Shown here: positions 5,153 to 8,402 of the stretch, one piece after another
Layout: each line of letters starts with the position of its first letter
Position numbering within the stretch: the stretch's first letter is position 1
Assembly (NCBI GenBank): GCA_047619485.1
Contig: JBLHKE010000324.1
Span: 1-8,402, forward strand
DNA length: 8,402 nucleotides
Direction of reading: 5' to 3'
DNA from: JBLHKE01 sp047619485
GTDB taxonomy: Bacteria; Verrucomicrobiota; Verrucomicrobiia; Verrucomicrobiales; DEV007
Translations under genes and position numbers: made by a program
The notes under the pieces: generated by a model
Told to the model about the DNA's origin: nothing
What the model saw: only the letters and a program-made list of their open reading frames with translations
Databases searched by the model: none

Positions 5153-6568
5153 TCAGCGACCAATCGCATCGCCGCCCGGCAGGTCAAAATCAAAACTCAA
5201 CTCGCCCAGCACTTTGGACGCCGGAACCGGTTCACCCGTGCGCCAGAAATCCACCAGCGGATGCCGCACATTGCCCGTCACCACCTCATCCCGGTAGAAC
5301 CAATCGGTGCCTTCGAGGCGATCAAATTCCAACGCCGGTCGTCCGGGCACCGGTTTCGAGCGGATCGCCGAGTAGAGATCCTCCCCCACATACACCCGCG
5401 TCGCCACGTTCAACGCACCATCCCGCCGCACCGCCCCCACCGACTTCACCAGCACACGCCCCGAGCCAAAACTCGCCTCTTTGATACTCAGCACGCCACG
5501 CTGGACAGCAAAAGTCGCTTCCGCAGGATCCAGCTCGACCCTGCCCTCGCCATCGGCTCGCAGCGCGCTGCGCAGGCGCTCGAATTCTGCCCCCGGCTGC
5601 ACGGCGGCGGATTCAACCCAGATCCGCCCTCGCCCCTCGATCGTCGCCAGTGATTGCGCGGTGCCGCGAATGCTCACGTCCGCGCCGATCTTCCCAGATT
5701 TCAGACCGAGGGATCGTCCATCGAATAACCCTACAATCTCCACCCCGACTGCCGAAAGGTTCGCCAAGAACGACGTGCGGAGCTTCGACGGCTCAACCAT
5801 CATCTCACCCGAGAGCTTCCCGCCGCCGCAATCCGCAGCCAGATCTGTCAGCGTCATCCGTTTGCCCGCCACCTCCATCGGACTGGCAAAGTTCAAAACT
5901 TCCACGTGCTCCCACAACTGCGCGCGGTCGAAGATCATGCGTCCACTCTTCCCACCCGGCGACAGGTCGACTACCAATCTCAACCCCTCGATGCGCAACG
6001 TCTCCGTCCCATCGCTCGAGGTGACGACCACCGTCCCACCATTCACCTCCACCTCTCCCAAAGAAACCGTGCGCTGACGCTTCATATCGACAACCACGGG
6101 TGCCTTCACAGGTGTCTCACGCCCTGCCTGAGAAACGCCCTCGCGCGGCACCCCAGCGTTCTCCTCCAGTGGATTTCTCCCGGCTGGAGGAGCCTCGCTC
6201 CCAACCGCAGGTTTTGCCTGAGGCACCGCCACCGTGCCGGTCACCAGCGACAGCGTTGGCGCATCACAGACGAGACGATCGATCACCACCTCATCGGACA
6301 GCAAAGAAAACAGTTTCACCTCCGCCTCGAACGAAGCCGCTGAGAAGAACGGATCATCGACGATCTCACCGGCCGCCTGCGTCTGTTCCACGCGTAGTTT
6401 TTTTAGCCGCGCCCCTCCCCACGGCGTCCAGCTCGCCGATCCCACTGTGACCGACAAACGCATCGCGCCCGAAACTTTTCTCGAGAGCACCCCCCGCCCA
6501 AAAGAGCTCGCCATCAGCAAGTTCAAACCCACCAGCCCCAAGACTGAGACCGCCAGCGTCGTGATCAA
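5153..6568 (-). CDS. AsmA-like membrane-anchored protein
   Basis: From a TTG start the protein has 471 residues. A hydrophobic anchor spans about residues 2-23, a Pro/Ala/Glu-rich linker about 113-160, and the rest is beta-rich and repetitive. The AsmA-type segment (about 290-395) includes GADVSIRGTAQSLATIEG and GRGRIWVESA. Members of the AsmA/TamB superfamily are inner-membrane-anchored periplasmic proteins linked to lipid transport and outer-membrane assembly, which suits cotranscription with waaA. The start is unsure: the same frame stays open upstream and encodes KPPRWRKWFKRG, the basic flank expected before the anchor, but it has no ATG, GTG or TTG back to a TGA near 6683. An ATG at 6669 would join the frame if the run of five G (6655-6659) had one more. 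Neither start has a good ribosome binding site. The family assignment is by pattern and is less certain than for the neighbours. Confidence 0.7.
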   Translation of the reverse strand: MITTLAVSVLGLVGLNLLMASSFGRGVLSRKVSGAMRLSVTVGSASWTPWGGARLKKLRVEQTQAAGEIVDDPFFSAASFEAEVKLFSLLSDEVVIDRLVCDAPTLSLVTGTVAVPQAKPAVGSEAPPAGRNPLEENAGVPREGVSQAGRETPVKAPVVVDMKRQRTVSLGEVEVNGGTVVVTSSDGTETLRIEGLRLVVDLSPGGKSGRMIFDRAQLWEHVEVLNFASPMEVAGKRMTLTDLAADCGGGKLSGEMMVEPSKLRTSFLANLSAVGVEIVGLFDGRSLGLKSGKIGADVSIRGTAQSLATIEGRGRIWVESAAVQPGAEFERLRSALRADGEGRVELDPAEATFAVQRGVLSIKEASFGSGRVLVKSVGAVRRDGALNVATRVYVGEDLYSAIRSKPVPGRPALEFDRLEGTDWFYRDEVVTGNVRHPLVDFWRTGEPVPASKVLGELSFDFDLPGGDAIGR

Positions 6569-6722
6569 ACCACGCTTGAACCACTTCCGCCAACGCGGCG
6601 GCTTGATTGATTCAGCTAGATTCTCGGATGTCTCGGACTTGATCGGGAAAGATACCCCCGAAGCACCATTCTGACAGGATTTTCACGCACCTCGGCGATG
6701 ATCTGCGCTAGGATCTCCCAAG
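6569..6722. other. Divergent intergenic region
   Basis: This region lies between the asmA-rsmD-waaA operon (- strand) and the Gfo/Idh/MocA gene (+ strand), so promoters for both should be here. Its left 100 bp or so probably encode the true N-terminus of the AsmA-like protein. I see no convincing -35/-10 pair or operator. AGGA at 6710-6713 is the ribosome binding site of the rightward gene, 9 nt before its ATG. Confidence 0.5.
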
Positions 6723-8141
6723 ATGCCAGACCAAGCACCCAAATCAAAGACCCGCCGCAATCTCCTCATCGGCGGCGGAGCAGCGATCGCAGCCGGCGCC
6801 GCTGCGGCCGTTCACTTTAAGCCATGGTACCGCCCGCTCGGTGCCAATAGCGACATCCGCCTCGGCATCGCGGGGCTCGGCGGCAAAGGACTCGACCACA
6901 CCAACCACTTCGCCGACATCCCCGGCTGCCGGATCACCGCGATCTGTGATCCCGACCCAAACCAGATCACGAGGAATTTTAAAGACGGCCCACTGAAAGC
7001 GGATGCGGTCACGACCTACTCAGATTTCCGCAAACTGATCGAAGACAAAGAGGTCGACGCCATCGTCATCGCGAGCCCAAACCACTGGCACGCGCTGATG
7101 GGAGTGTGGGCGATGGAGGCGGGCAAACACGTCTACGTTGAGAAGCCCATCGCCCACTCGATCTGGGAAGGTCAGTTGTTGATCGATGCCGCTGCCAAGC
7201 ACCAACGGATCGCCCAATCAGGTACGCAACGCCGCTCGGACGAAGCCTACCACGAGGCGGCAGCGTGGCTGTCTGAGGGACACATCGGTAAGATCACCAG
7301 CGCGCACGCCGTCGTCTTCCGCCAGCGCAAGGCGGTCACGCGACGCAAGACACCTACCCCGATGCCGGCCGGGATCGACTATGACCACTGGTGCGGACCA
7401 GCGCCGAAAGAGGAGCTCTACCGGAGCAAACTCCACTACGACTGGCACTGGCACTGGAACACCGGCAACGGTGAGCTCGGCAACAACGGTATCCACTTCC
7501 TCGACGTCGCCCGCATCGTGCTCGGCGAAAGCGGCCTACCAAATTCAGCCACGAGTATCGGTGGTCGTCTTGGTTGGGGCGACGATGCAGGCGAGACCCC
7601 CAACAGCCACCTGACAATGTTCGACTACAAAGTCCCGCTGCTCGCCCAGATCCGCAACCTGCCAATAGGAACGGGCGAAAAAGAATCCAAAGCGATGGAC
7701 AATCTCTCCGGTATCCGCGAGGGGCTCGTCATCCACTGCGAGGGCGGCACCCTCGCCTGGCCAAAAGCCAAAGATAGCGACGGCAAGACACTAAAGAAAT
7801 TCGATAGCCAAGACGGTCACGGCCACCGGGTGAACTGGCTCAAAGCGATCGCGGATGATCGCCCGCAAGATCTCAACGCGCCCCTAACCGAAGGCCACAT
7901 CTCCAGCGCCCTCTGCCACCTAGGCAACGCTTCGCACCGCGCCGGGCAGACGATGCCTGCCGAGGAAATCACCAAAGCCTTCAAAGCAACGCCGAGCGCC
8001 TCCACAGCACTCGAAAGCCTGATCACCCATCTCGGGAAGAACGGCATCGACTTGGAAAAAGATCAGCTGACCATCGGACCACCCACCGGAGTCGAGGACG
8101 CCAACGCAAAGTCAACTTTCCGCGCACCCTACAAGCTCTGA
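6723..8141 (+). CDS. Tat-exported Gfo/Idh/MocA family oxidoreductase
   Basis: This 472-residue NAD(P)-dependent oxidoreductase is probably involved in sugar or polyol metabolism. A Tat signal is visible: twin arginines R11-R12 in TRRNLL, then the Ala/Gly-rich stretch IGGGAAIAAGAAAAV (16-30). The Rossmann fold follows with RLGIAGLGGKG (46-56), acidic D76 (AICDPDP) after the second strand, and IASPNHWHA (116-124). EKP (140-142) supplies the conserved lysine K141. The C-terminal domain has GNGELGNNGIHFLDVAR (248-264), with H258 and D261 in the usual active-site region, preceded by the Trp/His-rich stretch HYDWHWHWN (238-246). Length and the C-terminal extension match paralogues abundant in Verrucomicrobia and Planctomycetes. 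Such enzymes are thought to be exported already folded with cofactor bound. Substrate cannot be predicted. AGGA at 6710-6713 supports the start. It is a single gene with a probable terminator downstream. Confidence 0.93.
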   Translation: MPDQAPKSKTRRNLLIGGGAAIAAGAAAAVHFKPWYRPLGANSDIRLGIAGLGGKGLDHTNHFADIPGCRITAICDPDPNQITRNFKDGPLKADAVTTYSDFRKLIEDKEVDAIVIASPNHWHALMGVWAMEAGKHVYVEKPIAHSIWEGQLLIDAAAKHQRIAQSGTQRRSDEAYHEAAAWLSEGHIGKITSAHAVVFRQRKAVTRRKTPTPMPAGIDYDHWCGPAPKEELYRSKLHYDWHWHWNTGNGELGNNGIHFLDVARIVLGESGLPNSATSIGGRLGWGDDAGETPNSHLTMFDYKVPLLAQIRNLPIGTGEKESKAMDNLSGIREGLVIHCEGGTLAWPKAKDSDGKTLKKFDSQDGHGHRVNWLKAIADDRPQDLNAPLTEGHISSALCHLGNASHRAGQTMPAEEITKAFKATPSASTALESLITHLGKNGIDLEKDQLTIGPPTGVEDANAKSTFRAPYKL

Positions 8142-8203
8142 ACCAGCAGCCAGCAAGGGCAGCTTCTGGACGTAACTTCGATTGTAAATCACAGTCATCC
8201 CAT

Positions 8204-8225
8204 AGCCACCTTTTCTCCGGTGGCT
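8204..8225 (+). terminator. Probable terminator of the Gfo/Idh/MocA gene
   Basis: AGCCACC (8204-8210) pairs perfectly with GGTGGCT (8219-8225) across an 8-nt loop, 62 nt past the stop codon. A short T-run (8233-8236) follows at some distance, so termination is plausible but not textbook. Confidence 0.45.
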
Positions 8226-8402
8226 GGATCTAGTTTTGTAGGGTTTTCGGCTCGGTTCTGCGGTTCGTTTTTTTCAACTTTCAGCCGTCAGGCTCATTTC
8301 GCGGGCTCTTGCTCCCTAGTGTCTCAAGGGCTTGTTCGGAAATAAAAGTTGGTCAATAGCTGGGCAGGCATTGAGCTTACCACCAAGGCGGAGTTTGCTT
8401 CG
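8226..8402. other. No recognisable gene
   Basis: This 177-bp stretch has T-rich tracts (a run of seven T near 8269-8275) and no reading frame that I recognise on either strand. A short + strand frame near the right edge is open to the end of the window, but it lacks a start and any known motif. It could be intergenic, or the edge of a repeat or gene lying outside. Confidence 0.4.

Noticed and set aside
5481..6077. 198-residue and neighbouring + strand frames opposite the AsmA-like gene
   Set aside because: They are Pro/Arg/Ser-rich shadow translations with no recognisable domain or ribosome binding site.
6655..6659. Programmed ribosomal frameshift as the firm explanation for the AsmA-like start
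   Set aside because: There is no slippery heptamer with a downstream structure and no Shine-Dalgarno before the ATG at 6669. A homopolymer error or another start is at least as likely, so it is listed only as one option.
7186..7614. 142-residue + strand frame inside the Gfo/Idh/MocA gene
   Set aside because: It is the alternative frame of a clearly coding sequence and gives a low-complexity Ser/Thr/Arg peptide.

Overview
The window most resembles a Gram-negative bacterium of the Verrucomicrobiota, possibly the wider Planctomycetes-Verrucomicrobia group. This is inferred from gene families: a Kdo transferase (so a lipopolysaccharide-type outer membrane), a Tat-exported Gfo/Idh/MocA oxidoreductase of the kind amplified in these phyla, a sulfatase tail with HEAT-like repeats, and an IS91-type transposase remnant. 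The six terminated intact genes or gene ends all stop in TGA. No genome or database comparison was possible.

Layout. (1) 1-1343, + strand: the last 45 codons of an unidentified gene overlap by 4 nt a cytoplasmic REC-histidine kinase. (2) 1344-2960: a graveyard of broken genes, all on the - strand. In order from the left it holds the C-terminal part of a sulfatase with an internal stop, an N-terminal piece of a glycosyltransferase with an internal stop, and a scrap of an IS91-type transposase. The transposase scrap is joined to what looks like the N-terminus of a tyrosine integrase. (3) 3037-3112, - strand: tRNA-Glu(TTC), with its 3' end facing the graveyard. (4) 3255-6568, - strand: a tight operon of an AsmA-like protein, rsmD and waaA (kdtA), with junctions of 0 nt and a 4-nt overlap. 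(5) 6723-8141, + strand: a divergently transcribed, Tat-exported Gfo/Idh/MocA oxidoreductase. (6) 8142-8402: a probable terminator, then no recognisable gene.

How it fits together. The operon combines outer-membrane biogenesis (AsmA-like protein, Kdo transfer to lipid A) with 16S rRNA methylation (RsmD). The graveyard next to the tRNA 3' end looks like the decayed remains of an integrated element or a recombination hotspot, judging by gene content and position. I see no intact, clearly novel multi-gene system. The items most worth a second look are the layered pseudogenes (two internal TAA codons, both at positions where tyrosine is expected), the 10-bp inverted repeat bracketing the glycosyltransferase fragment, and the unresolved start of the AsmA-like gene at a run of five G.
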